64,000 nucleotides of DNA from Streptomyces sp. NRRL WC-3742 (GTDB lineage Bacteria > Actinomycetota > Actinomycetes > Streptomycetales > Streptomycetaceae). Shown one piece after another: positions 54,689 through 63,903 of the stretch. The stretch lies in contig NZ_JOCF01000074.1 in assembly GCF_000720635.1 (NCBI RefSeq), positions 14,910-78,909 of the forward strand, read 5' to 3'. A program made the position numbers and the translations under genes. The notes below the pieces were generated by a model. The model saw only the letters and a program-made list of their open reading frames with translations. It was not told the origin of the DNA and made no database searches. Numbering within the stretch: the stretch's first letter is position 1; each line of letters begins with the position of its first letter.

Positions 54689-54829
54689 GGCGTGGCCACC
54701 CGCTCCACCCGCGCTCCACCCAATGGCGGAGCCCCGCCGGTACTCCTGAGCCCCGGGCGGGTAAGAGCGCTGTTACAGGCACTGCCGTGGCCCCGGAGGG
54801 GCTCCACGAGGACGTGAAGGGGGCAGCGG

Positions 54830-55927
54830 ATGCCAGGCGCACAGGACTCACGGGCCCGGGTGGCCCGCCGGATCGCCACCGCGGCCGCGTACGGCGGCGG
54901 CGGGCTCGGCCTGCTGGGCGTGGGCCTGGTCGGCGTGCTGCTGACCGAGAGCAGGCTCGCCGTCCAGGCCATCGGCGTCCTGGAGACGACCCCGCCCAAG
55001 GCGGACGGCGTCTACGGCGAGGCGTTCGCCGACGGCCCGGCCGTGGGACGTGCCGGGGAGCGGACCGGGGTGCAGCCGCCGCTCGTCCTGGCCGTCCTCG
55101 GGGACTCCACCGGCGCGGGCCTGGGCGTCCTGCGCGGCCGCGAGACCCCGGGGGCCCTGCTGGCCGCGGGCCTGGCCTCGGTGGCCGAGCGGCCCGTACG
55201 GCTGGTCAACGTGGCCCGCTCCGGCGGCCGCTCCGCCGACCTGTCCGGCCAGCTGGAGCAGGCCCTGCCGCACCACCCGGACGTCGCGGTGATCATGATC
55301 GGCGCCAACGACGTCACCCGGCACAGCCCGGCGCAGCTGGCCGTACGCCACCTCGGCGAGGCCGTCGCGGCGCTGCGCGCCAACGGCTGCCAGGTGGTGG
55401 TCGGCACCTGCCCGGACCTCGGGACGATCAAGCCGGTGCGCCCGCCGCTGCGCTGGGTGGCCCGGCGGCTGAGCCGGCAGCTGGCCGCCGCCCAGACCAT
55501 CGCCGTGGTCGAGGCGGGCGGGCGGACCGTCTCGCTCGGCTCGCTGCTCGGCCCGGAGTTCGCCGCCCGGCCGGAGATGTTCGCGGCCGACCGCTACCAC
55601 CCCTCCGCCCAGGGCTACGCGACCGCCGCGATGGCCGTGCTGCCCTCGGTCTGCGCGGCCCTGGGCCTGTGGCCGGAGGAGGAGCCCCCGGCCGCGCCCG
55701 TCCCGGTCGGGGCGGTGCTGCCGGTCGAGGTGGCGGCCGCGGCGGCCGCGGGGCGCTCGGGCACGGAGGTCGCCGCCGTGGAGGCGGAGGGCGCGGGCCG
55801 GCGCTGGGCCCTGCTGCGCCACCGGCTGCGGATCGGCGCGCCCGGGCCGGGAGCCGCCCCGCAGAAGGTTCCGGACCTGCCCGGCAACACGTCGGCCAGC
55901 TCACACGCCGGTACGGGTGACGCCTGA
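54830..55927 (+). CDS. SGNH/GDSL-family hydrolase, membrane-anchored
   Basis: A 365-aa esterase-like protein. One N-terminal helix (YGGGGLGLLGVGLVGVLL) anchors it. The SGNH blocks are GDSTGAG (Ser93), GANDVTRH, and DRYHPSAQGY near 260. A Pro/Ala-rich tail from about 285 follows. It is likely to act on lipids or acylated glycans outside the cell. ATG 54830 follows GGGGG by six bases. It is 63 bp upstream of the thiolase gene and may be co-transcribed. Confidence 0.9.
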   Translation: MPGAQDSRARVARRIATAAAYGGGGLGLLGVGLVGVLLTESRLAVQAIGVLETTPPKADGVYGEAFADGPAVGRAGERTGVQPPLVLAVLGDSTGAGLGVLRGRETPGALLAAGLASVAERPVRLVNVARSGGRSADLSGQLEQALPHHPDVAVIMIGANDVTRHSPAQLAVRHLGEAVAALRANGCQVVVGTCPDLGTIKPVRPPLRWVARRLSRQLAAAQTIAVVEAGGRTVSLGSLLGPEFAARPEMFAADRYHPSAQGYATAAMAVLPSVCAALGLWPEEEPPAAPVPVGAVLPVEVAAAAAAGRSGTEVAAVEAEGAGRRWALLRHRLRIGAPGPGAAPQKVPDLPGNTSASSHAGTGDA

Positions 55928-55990
55928 TCTACCAGACGGTAACTTTCCTCCCGGACGTCAGGTCCGCCGTCACCCAGCGAGGAGCCCGTC

Positions 55991-57211
55991 ATGCCCGAAG
56001 CCGTCATCGTCAGCGCCACCCGTTCGCCGATCGGCCGGGCCTTCAAGGGCTCGCTCAAGGACGTCCGCCCCGACGACCTGACCGCCCACATCATCCAGGC
56101 CGCCCTCGCCAAGGTCCCGCAGCTGGACCCGCGCGAGATCGACGACCTGATGCTCGGCTGCGGCCTGCCCGGCGGCGAGCAGGGCCACAACCTGGCCCGC
56201 ATCGTGGCCGTCCAGATGGGCATGGACTACCTGCCCGGCGCCACCGTCACCCGCTACTGCTCCTCCTCGCTGCAGACCACGCGCATGGCGCTGCACGCGA
56301 TCAAGGCCGGCGAGGGCGACGTCTTCATCTCCGCCGGTGTCGAGACCGTCTCGCGCAGCATCCACGGCACCTCGGACGGCATGCCGGGCACCATGAACCC
56401 GCTCTTCGACGAGGCCCAGGCCCGTACGAAGAAGCGCGCCGAGGAGGGCGGCGGGGAGTGGCACGACCCGCGCGAGGACGGCCTGCTGCCGGACGCCTAC
56501 ATCGCGATGGGCCAGACCGCCGAGAACCTCGCCGCGCTCAAGGGCATCACCCGCGCCGAGCAGGACGAGTTCGGCGTGCGCTCGCAGAACCTCGCCGAGG
56601 CGGCCATCAAGGCGGGCTTCTGGGAGCGCGAGATCACCCCGGTCACGACCCCGGACGGCACCGTGGTCAGCACGGACGACGGGCCGCGCGCCGGCGTCAC
56701 CCTGGAGGGCGTCTCGGGCCTCAAGCCGGTCTTCCGTCCGGACGGCACCGTGACCGCCGGTAACTGCTGCCCGCTGAACGACGGCGCCGCGGCGCTGGTC
56801 GTCATGTCCGACACCAAGGCCCGCGAGCTGGGCATCACCCCGCTCGCCCGGGTGGTCTCCACCGGTGTCAGCGCCCTCTCCCCCGAGATCATGGGCTACG
56901 GCCCGGTCGAGGCGTCCAAGCAGGCGCTGCGGCGGGCCGGCCTGTCCATCGGGGACATCGACCTGGTCGAGATCAACGAGGCGTTCGCCGCCCAGGTGAT
57001 CCCCTCCTACCGCGACCTCGGCATCGACCTGGACCGGCTGAACGTCAACGGCGGCGGGATCGCCGTCGGCCACCCCTTCGGCATGACCGGCGCCCGCATC
57101 ACCACCACGCTGATCAACTCCCTGCAGTGGCACGACAAGCAGTTCGGTCTGGAGACCATGTGCGTCGGCGGCGGCCAGGGCATGGCAATGGTCATCGAGC
57201 GCCTGAGCTGA
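55991..57211 (+). CDS. Acetyl-CoA C-acetyltransferase (thiolase)
   Basis: A 406-aa thiolase. The acylated cysteine is Cys90 in [17 protein letters not shown] and the catalytic histidine in [11 protein letters not shown] follow; the second cysteine is in MCVGGGQGM. It makes or cleaves acetoacetyl-CoA or 3-oxoacyl-CoA; the chain-length preference cannot be read. ATG 55991 follows AGGAG by seven bases. A strong terminator follows at 57280. Confidence 0.93.
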   Translation: MPEAVIVSATRSPIGRAFKGSLKDVRPDDLTAHIIQAALAKVPQLDPREIDDLMLGCGLPGGEQGHNLARIVAVQMGMDYLPGATVTRYCSSSLQTTRMALHAIKAGEGDVFISAGVETVSRSIHGTSDGMPGTMNPLFDEAQARTKKRAEEGGGEWHDPREDGLLPDAYIAMGQTAENLAALKGITRAEQDEFGVRSQNLAEAAIKAGFWEREITPVTTPDGTVVSTDDGPRAGVTLEGVSGLKPVFRPDGTVTAGNCCPLNDGAAALVVMSDTKARELGITPLARVVSTGVSALSPEIMGYGPVEASKQALRRAGLSIGDIDLVEINEAFAAQVIPSYRDLGIDLDRLNVNGGGIAVGHPFGMTGARITTTLINSLQWHDKQFGLETMCVGGGQGMAMVIERLS

Positions 57212-57279
57212 CACCACACCCGGGTGTTCCGCAACTCCAGGAGGTCTGGACCACCCATTTGGAGTGACGCAGCGTAATT

Positions 57280-57319
57280 GAGGGCCGGATCACACCGAGA
57301 GGTCGATCCGGCCCTCTTT
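57280..57319 (+). terminator. Terminator of the thiolase gene
   Basis: Perfect 12-bp stem (57280-57291 with 57305-57316) followed by TTT, 68 bp after the thiolase stop. Confidence 0.9.
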
Positions 57320-57511
57320 CCGCTCGAAACCGGCCCGGAAGTCGACACTGCGGAGCGGATCAACTGCACTGCGTAGAACGGCAGTACCTAACAATTTGGG
57401 GACAAGAGCGAAAGTCACGGACAAAGTAGACATTCGCCACTGCGGTAACAGCCCCACATGCGGCAGTGTGGAGACGTAACCCCGATCCACTCCTCGCTAG
57501 GAGTACGTTCC

Positions 57512-58456
57512 GTGAGCGCCGTCTACGCCATCCTGCTGCTGATCCTCATCGCCGTGTCGACCGCCGTGCTGCTCCACCTCCGGGGCCTCTCCCGCCGGCT
57601 GGACGCACACGCCGCGGCCCCGGCCGTGCCCGCACCCGTCGACGAGGCCGCGATACGCCGGGCCGTCGCCGAGGCGCTCGCCGCCGACCGCGAGCGGGAG
57701 ATCACCGAGGCCCGGGCGTTCTGGGCCGAGCAGGAGGCCCGCGCGGCCGAGGACGCGCCGCTGTTCGACTCCCCCTACACCGGCGGCGCCTTCACCGGCA
57801 CCGACGAGTGGCCCCTCTTCTTCCCCCGCCCCACCGGCCCGCAGGAGGCCGCCGACAACGCCGGGACGATGGACCCGGAGTTCGGCGAGGCGCTGCGCTC
57901 CGCGCTGGAGGACCTGATCGGCGACGGCGACGGCGGCCCCGTCGAGCCCGGCCCCGAGGGCGGCGTTCCGCTGCGCCCCGGCCACCCGGCCGCGGAGAGC
58001 ACCACGGACGCCCGCGCCCGCCGCGAGGCCGACCTGCTGGCCACGGGCCTGGAGGCCGGACTGCTGGACGCCGACCCGATCGTCGAGGAGGCCCCGGTCC
58101 CCGCACCCGACCCGCGCCGCCACCCCTCGCACCCCGACTTCGTCCCGAGCCAGGCGCCCTCGCGCGAGTGGACCGACACCCGCCTCGCCGCCCTCGCCGA
58201 GGAGGCCGTCGCGCTGATCGACGTCCGCCCGGGCCCGCTCGGCACCCTGGACGTCTACGCCTTCGCGGACGGCACCACCCTGTGCGTCGCCCCCGGCGAC
58301 CGCGAGGCCGCGTACCGGCTGATCGACGCCGTCCGCGCCGGTGAGCACGTCCGGCTGCTCGGCGGCTCGCGCTTCTCCGGCTCGTACTCCCTGACCTTCT
58401 CCACCGACGAGGAGGCCGTCTACGTCCTGGCGGACCGGGTGGTCGCCAGCATCTGA
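57512..58456 (+). CDS. Hypothetical membrane protein with acidic Pro-rich region
   Basis: A 314-aa protein. One N-terminal helix (VYAILLLILIAVSTAVLLHL) is followed by a charged cytosolic region with DREREITEARAFWAEQEAR (coiled-coil-like). A disordered Pro/Glu-rich part follows (about 110-215). A small C-terminal beta domain (about 225-314) has GTLDVYAFADGTTLCVAPGD and YSLTFSTDEEAVYVLAD. No family was recognised. GTG 57512 follows AGGAG by nine bases. A matched terminator follows. Confidence 0.75.
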   Translation: MSAVYAILLLILIAVSTAVLLHLRGLSRRLDAHAAAPAVPAPVDEAAIRRAVAEALAADREREITEARAFWAEQEARAAEDAPLFDSPYTGGAFTGTDEWPLFFPRPTGPQEAADNAGTMDPEFGEALRSALEDLIGDGDGGPVEPGPEGGVPLRPGHPAAESTTDARARREADLLATGLEAGLLDADPIVEEAPVPAPDPRRHPSHPDFVPSQAPSREWTDTRLAALAEEAVALIDVRPGPLGTLDVYAFADGTTLCVAPGDREAAYRLIDAVRAGEHVRLLGGSRFSGSYSLTFSTDEEAVYVLADRVVASI

Positions 58457-58475
58457 CAGCAGCCGACGAACGATC

Positions 58476-58519
58476 GAAGGCCGGCCGAGTCCTCGGGGTT
58501 ACCGACTCGACCGGCCTTC
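58476..58519 (+). terminator. Terminator after the membrane protein gene
   Basis: A 16-bp stem with one mismatch (58476-58491 with 58504-58519), 12-base loop, between the rightward gene at 57512 and the leftward one at 58537. Confidence 0.8.
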
Positions 58520-58536
58520 CGCGTGCACGGGCCCGG

Positions 58537-58878
58537 TCAACCGCAGAGCGCCGCCGTCGCACGCACGGAGGCCAGCGCCCCCTCCAACACCCCTGCGGCT
58601 TCCGGCCCTTCGGGCAGGGCCGCCAGCGCGGCCGCCAGATCGTGCCCGGCGACGGCCAGTTGGTCCCCCACCGCGAACACCCCGGCGTCGGGCACCTCCC
58701 GCGCCGGCTCCCCCTCCGCCGCCAGCGCCGCCCCGGCCAACTCCCGTGCCAGCGCCAGCCCTGCCGCCGCCCGCGAGGCGTACCCGGGCACCGCGCCCAG
58801 CAGCTTGCTCTGCGGCAGCGAACGGAAACGGTCCGACAGCGCCTCGACGGCTTCGACCAACGGCTGTACGTCATGCAT
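58537..58878 (-). CDS. Conserved hypothetical protein, leaderless
   Basis: A 113-aa, mostly helical soluble protein starting MHDVQPLVEAVEALSDRFRS, with a Gly/Ala-rich middle. No family was recognised. ATG 58878 has no Shine-Dalgarno, but TAGGCT (complement 58885-58890) six bases upstream implies a leaderless transcript, which supports this start. Good codon bias. Confidence 0.7.
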   Translation of the reverse strand: MHDVQPLVEAVEALSDRFRSLPQSKLLGAVPGYASRAAAGLALARELAGAALAAEGEPAREVPDAGVFAVGDQLAVAGHDLAAALAALPEGPEAAGVLEGALASVRATAALCG

Positions 58879-58990
58879 GCCGAGAGCCTAACCGGCCCCG
58901 GCCGCAACGCCGCCGGGCCCCGGAGCGGTGTGCTCCGGGGCCCGGCGGCAGTGCGAGATGCAGGATGCGAGATGCGGGGTGCGGGTGCGA

Positions 58991-59863
58991 CTAGTCGTCG
59001 CCGCGCAGGGAGGCGATCAGGCGCAGCATCTCGATGTAGATCCAGACCAGCGACAGGGTGAGCCCGAACGCGGCGCGCCAGGACTCCTCCTGCGGGACGC
59101 CCTGGGCGATGGCGTGCTCGATCTCGGTGAAGTCCATCGCGAGGAAGAACGCGCCGATGCCGATGCCGACGAGACCGATGCCGACGCCCAGCGGGCCGCC
59201 CCAGGTGTTGAGGCCGCCGCCGAACGCCCAGGCGACGCAGTTGATCAGCAGCAGGACGGAGAAGGCCAGGCCGACGGCCACGCCGATCCGGGCAGCCTTC
59301 GCGCTGACCCGGAACCTGCCGCTCTTGAAGGCGACCAGCATCGCGCCGAACACCAGCGCCGTACCCAGGACCGCCTGGACGGCGATGCCCTCGTACAGGA
59401 CGTTCAGGAAGTGCGTCAGGGCCCCGAGGAACACGCCCTCCAGCGCCGCGTAGACCAGCACCAGGGTCGGGCTGATCTTCGACTTGAACTGGATGACCAG
59501 ACCGACGACCAGCGCGATCAGCGAGGCGCCGACCGCGAAGCCGAAGTTCTTGTACGGCAGCAGCAGCCAGGCCGCCGCGCCGCTGGCGACCAGGACCAGC
59601 AGCGACATCGCGGTACGGGCGACCACGTCGTCGAGGGTCATCCGCCCGGTGGCCCCCGGACCGGCCGTCGGACCGTTGTACATCTGGTACAGCTGCTCGT
59701 CCGTCATCGGGCCCTGGCCCGGTGCCGGCTGGGCGTACTGCGTGCCCGCGTAGGGGTTGTGGCCGTACGGCGCCCCGGCCTGCTGGTTCGCGCCGAACCC
59801 CGCGTAGCCGGAGTCGCGGGTGAAGGACCCCTCCCGCGAGAAGACCGGGTTACTGCTTCTCAT
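58991..59863 (-). CDS. Bax inhibitor-1 / YccA-like membrane protein
   Basis: A 290-aa protein with a hydrophilic Gly/Tyr/Pro-rich N-terminus (1-85) and about seven transmembrane helices. Bacterial Bax-inhibitor-1 relatives (YccA, BsYetJ) affect membrane protease FtsH or calcium leak. Signature segments include FLGALTHFLNVLYEGIAVQA and FFLAMDFTEIEHAIAQG, the last holding acidic residues implicated in pH-dependent calcium transport. ATG 59863. It is a single gene divergent from a sugar ABC operon. Confidence 0.9.
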   Translation of the reverse strand: MRSSNPVFSREGSFTRDSGYAGFGANQQAGAPYGHNPYAGTQYAQPAPGQGPMTDEQLYQMYNGPTAGPGATGRMTLDDVVARTAMSLLVLVASGAAAWLLLPYKNFGFAVGASLIALVVGLVIQFKSKISPTLVLVYAALEGVFLGALTHFLNVLYEGIAVQAVLGTALVFGAMLVAFKSGRFRVSAKAARIGVAVGLAFSVLLLINCVAWAFGGGLNTWGGPLGVGIGLVGIGIGAFFLAMDFTEIEHAIAQGVPQEESWRAAFGLTLSLVWIYIEMLRLIASLRGDD

Positions 59864-60126
59864 TGCTCATTCCCTCCGTGGCGGCACTGCACCGCCCGTG
59901 TATCAGGGTAATGGCTTGGCAAAAATACCGGGATACTCCGCGAGGAGGATTCGGTGAACGGCTCCCGGCGAATGTCACCCGGCTCCCCGGGCGCCGCGTC
60001 ACCCGAGACCGGCCGGGTGGCACCCGGGCGAATCCGCAACCCGTTCGGCGCACCTGGATCGTCGCGGCGGCCGGAGCTTCCCAGACTCGGAGGCGTGGGG
60101 GTGGACTCAACCGGAGAGGCATCTTC

Positions 60127-61248
60127 ATGAGCATCGGGCTCCGCCGCGTCCTCGCGGTCACCGCCGTCGTGTCCCTCGGCCTGGGCGCCGCGTCCTGCGG
60201 CAGCGCCAAGCAGTCCTCCGGCGGCAGTTCCTCCGGCAGCGCGAACGCCAGCGGCGGTGCCGCGGTGGGAGCCGTCCGGATCGGCCTGCTGCTGCCGGAG
60301 ACCAAGACCACCCGCTACGAGCAGTTCGACCGCCCGCTGATCGAGAAGAAGATCAAGGAGCTGGCGCCGCAGGCACAGATCGACTACTACAACGCCAACC
60401 AGGACGCGACGCTGCAGCAGACCCAGGTGGACACCGCGCTCACCAAGGGCGACAAGGTGCTGATCCTGGACGCGGTGGACTCCAAGGCGATCCAGTCCTC
60501 CGTCCAGAAGGCCCACGACGCCGGCGTCAAGGTGCTCGCCTACGACCGGCTCGCCCAGGGCCCGGTGGACGCGTACGTGTCCTTCGACAACCACAAGGTC
60601 GGCGAGCTGCAGGGCCAGGCCCTGGTGGCGGCGGTCGGGGACAAGGCCGGCGCGGGCGAGATCTTCATGATCAACGGCTCGCCCACCGACCCCAACGCGG
60701 CCGACTTCAAGGCCGGCGCGCACAGCGCGATCGACGGCAAGCTGAAGATCGGCAAGGAGTTCGACACCCCGCAGTGGGACCCGAACACGGCCAACCAGGA
60801 GGCCGCCGCCGCGATCACCGCGATCGGCGCGGCCAACGTGGTCGGCGCCTACTCGGCCAACGACGGCATGGCCGCCGGTGTCGCGACCGCGCTGAAGGCG
60901 GCCGGCCTCGCCGTCCCGCTCACCGGCCAGGACGCCCAGCTCGACGGGATCCAGCGGATCGTCGTGGGCACCCAGACCATGACCGTCTACAAGCCGCTCA
61001 AGCCGGAGACCGAGGCAGCCGCCCAGATCGCGGTCGGCCTCGCCTCCGGGAAGCCGCTGGACTCCGCCCTCGTGCCGACCACGGTGACCAACGGCAGCGG
61101 CAACAAGGTGCCCGCCAACCTGCTCACCCCGATCGTCGTCACCAAGGACAAGGTCAAGGACACCGTGGTCGCCGACGGCTTCTACACCGTCGACCAGATC
61201 TGCACGGCGGACTACGCCGCCGCCTGCAAGACCGCCGGCCTCCAGTAG
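60127..61248 (+). CDS. Sugar ABC transporter substrate-binding lipoprotein (XylF-like)
   Basis: A 373-aa lipoprotein; lipobox LGAASCG anchors Cys24. After a Ser/Gly spacer is a periplasmic-binding-fold domain (about 55-370) with IGLLLPETKTTRYEQFD and a ribose/xylose-type ligand pocket (NQDATLQQTQVDTAL, PVDAYVSFDNHKVGELQG). The closest class is xylose-binding XylF. ATG 60127 follows GGAGAGG. It is first of three genes encoding one transporter; the hairpin after it probably stabilises this first cistron for higher output. Confidence 0.92.
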   Translation: MSIGLRRVLAVTAVVSLGLGAASCGSAKQSSGGSSSGSANASGGAAVGAVRIGLLLPETKTTRYEQFDRPLIEKKIKELAPQAQIDYYNANQDATLQQTQVDTALTKGDKVLILDAVDSKAIQSSVQKAHDAGVKVLAYDRLAQGPVDAYVSFDNHKVGELQGQALVAAVGDKAGAGEIFMINGSPTDPNAADFKAGAHSAIDGKLKIGKEFDTPQWDPNTANQEAAAAITAIGAANVVGAYSANDGMAAGVATALKAAGLAVPLTGQDAQLDGIQRIVVGTQTMTVYKPLKPETEAAAQIAVGLASGKPLDSALVPTTVTNGSGNKVPANLLTPIVVTKDKVKDTVVADGFYTVDQICTADYAAACKTAGLQ

Positions 61249-61273
61249 CAGGCGGACCTCCGAAGCCGAACAC

Positions 61274-61300
61274 GCCCCGCCTCCACGAGGGAGGCGGGGC
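61274..61300 (+). repeat. Intercistronic hairpin in the sugar ABC operon
   Basis: A perfect 10-bp stem (61274-61283 with 61291-61300) and seven-base loop, just before the ATPase ribosome binding site. It probably attenuates downstream expression or protects the binding-protein mRNA. Confidence 0.7.
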
Positions 61301-61316
61301 AAGGGAGTTGGTCACT

Positions 61317-62096
61317 GTGGCAGGTGAGACCGTACTCGCCCTGCGCGGGGTCTCCAAACGGTTCGGCGCCGTCCAGGCGCTCACCGACATCGAACTGGAG
61401 GTACGCACCGGCGAGGTGGTGGCCCTGGTCGGCGACAACGGCGCCGGAAAGTCCACCCTGGTCAAGGCGATCGCCGGAGTGCACCAGCCCGACGACGGCG
61501 TCATCGAGTGGCAGGGCAGGCCGGTGTCCATCCACCGCCCGCAGGACGCCCAGCAGTTGGGCATCGCCACCGTCTACCAGGACCTCGCGCTCTGCGACAA
61601 CCTCGACGTGGTCGGGAACCTCTTCCTCGGCCGCGAGATCCGCCGCCTGGGCATCCTCGACGAGGTCGCCATGGAGAAGCGCTCCCGGGGGCTGCTGGAC
61701 ACCCTCTCCATCCGCATCCCCAGCGTACGGATCCCGGTCGCCTCGCTGTCCGGCGGCCAGCGCCAGGTGGTCGCGATCGCCCGCGCGCTGATCGGCTCGC
61801 CCAAGGTCGTGATGCTGGACGAGCCGACCGCCGCCCTCGGCGTCGAGCAGACCGCCCAGGTGCTCGACCTGGTCGAGCGGCTGCGCGAGCAGGACCACGG
61901 CGTGATCCTCATCAGCCACAACATGGCGGACGTGATGGCCGTCGCCGACACCGTCGCGGTGCTGCGGCTCGGCCGCAACAACGGGGTCTTCGACAAGCGC
62001 CACACCAACCAGGAAGAGATCATCTCGGCCATCACCGGCGCCACGGACAACGCCGTGACCCGCCGCAGGGCCAGGGGCCAGGAGGGTTCCGAGTGA
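61317..62096 (+). CDS. Sugar ABC transporter ATPase, single-domain
   Basis: A 259-aa ATPase. Walker A GDNGAGKSTLVK, signature LSGGQRQVVA and Walker B VVMLDEPTAALG are intact. It has one nucleotide-binding domain, whereas E. coli XylG and RbsA fuse two, a shortening common in actinobacterial systems. GTG 61317 has AGGGAG nine bases upstream. Its stop overlaps the permease start by four bases (GTGA). Confidence 0.93.
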   Translation: MAGETVLALRGVSKRFGAVQALTDIELEVRTGEVVALVGDNGAGKSTLVKAIAGVHQPDDGVIEWQGRPVSIHRPQDAQQLGIATVYQDLALCDNLDVVGNLFLGREIRRLGILDEVAMEKRSRGLLDTLSIRIPSVRIPVASLSGGQRQVVAIARALIGSPKVVMLDEPTAALGVEQTAQVLDLVERLREQDHGVILISHNMADVMAVADTVAVLRLGRNNGVFDKRHTNQEEIISAITGATDNAVTRRRARGQEGSE

Positions 62097-63436
62097 GCGA
62101 CCACATTCCGGGGAGCACCCCCGGCGGCGAACCCGAGCGCCACCACATCCCGCTGCCCGAGGACTCCATGCCCACCGGCGGCGTCAACGCCCCCGTCCCG
62201 GTGGCCCCCGAGGCCACCCCCGCGGTCGACCCCCGGCTGATCGTCCGCCAGGAGGGCATCAAGGGCTACCTGGCCGAGTTCCGCCGCCGCGTCGGCAGCG
62301 GTGAACTCGGCTCGCTGCCGGTGGTGGTGGCCCTGATCATCATCTGGGTGGTGTTCGGCACCCTCAACAGCAGCTTCCTGTCCGCCCAGAACCTGTCCAA
62401 CCTCTCCCAGCAGATCGTCGGCACCGGCATGATCGCGCTCGGCGTCGTGTTCGTGCTGCTGCTCGGCGAGATCGACCTGTCGGTCGCCTACGTCAGCGGC
62501 CTGTGCGCGGCCCTGTTCGCCGTCCTGAACGTCAACAGCGGGGTCAACCAGTGGCTCGCGCTGCTCGTCGCCCTGGCGAGCGGCGCCGCCGTCGGCGTCA
62601 TCCACGGCCTGTTCTTCGCCAAGGTCGGCGTCCCGGCCTTCGTCGTCACCCTCGCCGGCAACCTCGGCTGGAACGGCCTGATGCTGCAGGTGCTCGGCGC
62701 CACCGGCACCGTCAACCTCTCCGGCAAGGACATCGTCTCCAGGCTCTACACCACCATCTACGGCCAGCAGGCCGCCGCCTACGGCGCGGCGGTGGTCGGC
62801 GTCGCGCTGTTCCTGGTCGCCTCGCTCGTCGACGCCTCCCGGCGCCGCGCGGCCGGTGTGCCGTACCGGCCGATGACCGACATCGTGGTGCGCACGGTCG
62901 TCCTGGCGGTCATCGCCTTCCTCGCCGCCTACACCCTCAACCAGTACAAGGGGCTGCCTCTGGCGCTGCTGATCTTCCTGATCTTCATCGTGGTGCTGGA
63001 CTTCGTGCTGCGCCGCACCACGTACGGCCGCAAGGTGTTCGCGCTCGGCGGCAACATCGAGGGCGCCCGCCGGGCCGGTATCGACGTGGCCTGGATCAGG
63101 ATCAGCGTCTTCAGCGTCTGCTCCACCATGGCGGCGGTCGGCGGCCTCTTCCTGGCCGCGCAGATCCAGTCCGCCAGTCAGACCTCCGGCGGCGGCAACC
63201 TGCTGATGAACTCCATCGCGGCCGCCGTCATCGGCGGCACCAGCCTGTTCGGCGGGCGCGGCAAGACCTGGTCGGCACTGCTCGGCGCACTGGTGATCGG
63301 CTCGATCCAGTCCGGGATGAACATCGAGGGCCTGAGCAACGCGATCCAGTTCATGATCACCGGCGCGGTGCTGCTCGCCGCCGTCGTCGTCGACTCCCTC
63401 GCCCGCCGCACCCAGCGCGCGGCCGGCCGCGCGTGA
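62093..63436 (+). CDS. Sugar ABC transporter permease (XylH-like)
   Basis: A 447-aa protein with about ten transmembrane helices of the branched carbohydrate permease family (RbsC/XylH). The N-terminal 80 residues are hydrophilic. LLGEIDLSVAYVSGLCA and GKTWSALLGALVIGSIQSG are family signatures, and the RRAGIDVAWIRISVF loop contacts the ATPase. GTG 62093 overlaps the ATPase stop by four bases, with GGAGGG upstream. It completes a xylose/ribose-type importer. Confidence 0.93.
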   Translation: MSDHIPGSTPGGEPERHHIPLPEDSMPTGGVNAPVPVAPEATPAVDPRLIVRQEGIKGYLAEFRRRVGSGELGSLPVVVALIIIWVVFGTLNSSFLSAQNLSNLSQQIVGTGMIALGVVFVLLLGEIDLSVAYVSGLCAALFAVLNVNSGVNQWLALLVALASGAAVGVIHGLFFAKVGVPAFVVTLAGNLGWNGLMLQVLGATGTVNLSGKDIVSRLYTTIYGQQAAAYGAAVVGVALFLVASLVDASRRRAAGVPYRPMTDIVVRTVVLAVIAFLAAYTLNQYKGLPLALLIFLIFIVVLDFVLRRTTYGRKVFALGGNIEGARRAGIDVAWIRISVFSVCSTMAAVGGLFLAAQIQSASQTSGGGNLLMNSIAAAVIGGTSLFGGRGKTWSALLGALVIGSIQSGMNIEGLSNAIQFMITGAVLLAAVVVDSLARRTQRAAGRA

Positions 63437-63528
63437 GCCGCCGGCGCTCCCGCGGTGCTCCCACAACGGGACGGCGCTCCCGGGGGCTTCGGGCCGTTCC
63501 CCCTGGTCAACGGCTATGGAACAATTTG

Positions 63529-63610
63529 TGCCCGGAGCCGGACTCGAACCGGCACGGCCTCGCGGCCAAGCAGTTTTAAGCTGCCCGTGTCTGCGTTCCA
63601 CCATCCGGGC
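63529..63610 (-). tRNA. bldA: tRNA-Leu(UAA), bldA homologue
   Basis: An 82-nt class II tRNA on the minus strand. The acceptor stem is GCCCGGA pairing with TCCGGGC, and the discriminator is A. The anticodon loop is CTTAAAA on stem GGCAG, giving anticodon UAA (plus strand 63576-63578). The long variable arm (about 43-56) marks a leucine tRNA. The T loop is GGTTCGAGTCC, and CCA is not encoded. The sequence closely resembles what I remember of Streptomyces bldA, the only tRNA reading the rare UUA codon and a developmental switch. It would decode TTA codon 507 of the SARP regulator in this window. Confidence 0.95.
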
Positions 63611-63903
63611 GTCCGGCGAACCACCCCCAGAGCCTAGTCGCCCGGATCGTCCTTTCGCATGTTCCCAGCCAGGGAAGTTGTCATGTTTCCTTGCCATCTG
63701 ACGAACAGTCCGGCGATTCGGCCACCGAGAGCATCCATTCCGGCCACACCGCCGCCTCAGGGGTGAGGTCATACCGCAGGAGGAGACCCCCGGCCCGGTG
63801 TACGCCCAGCGGTGGTCGCTCCAACCGTTCGGCGGAGCGACGAGATTCCATGATCGTCCACAGACGATGGAAGCAACAACCGCGAGCCATCGAGGAGCAC
63901 CCC
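63611..63903. promoter_or_regulatory. bldA promoter and region before the next ABC gene
   Basis: A -10 of TAGGCT on the minus strand (63631-63636) is 20 bp from the tRNA 5' end; no clear -35 was found. On the right, an ATCGTC-CACA-GACGAT inverted repeat (63853-63868) sits 36 bp before the ATPase start and may be an operator. No gene is supported between. Confidence 0.5.
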
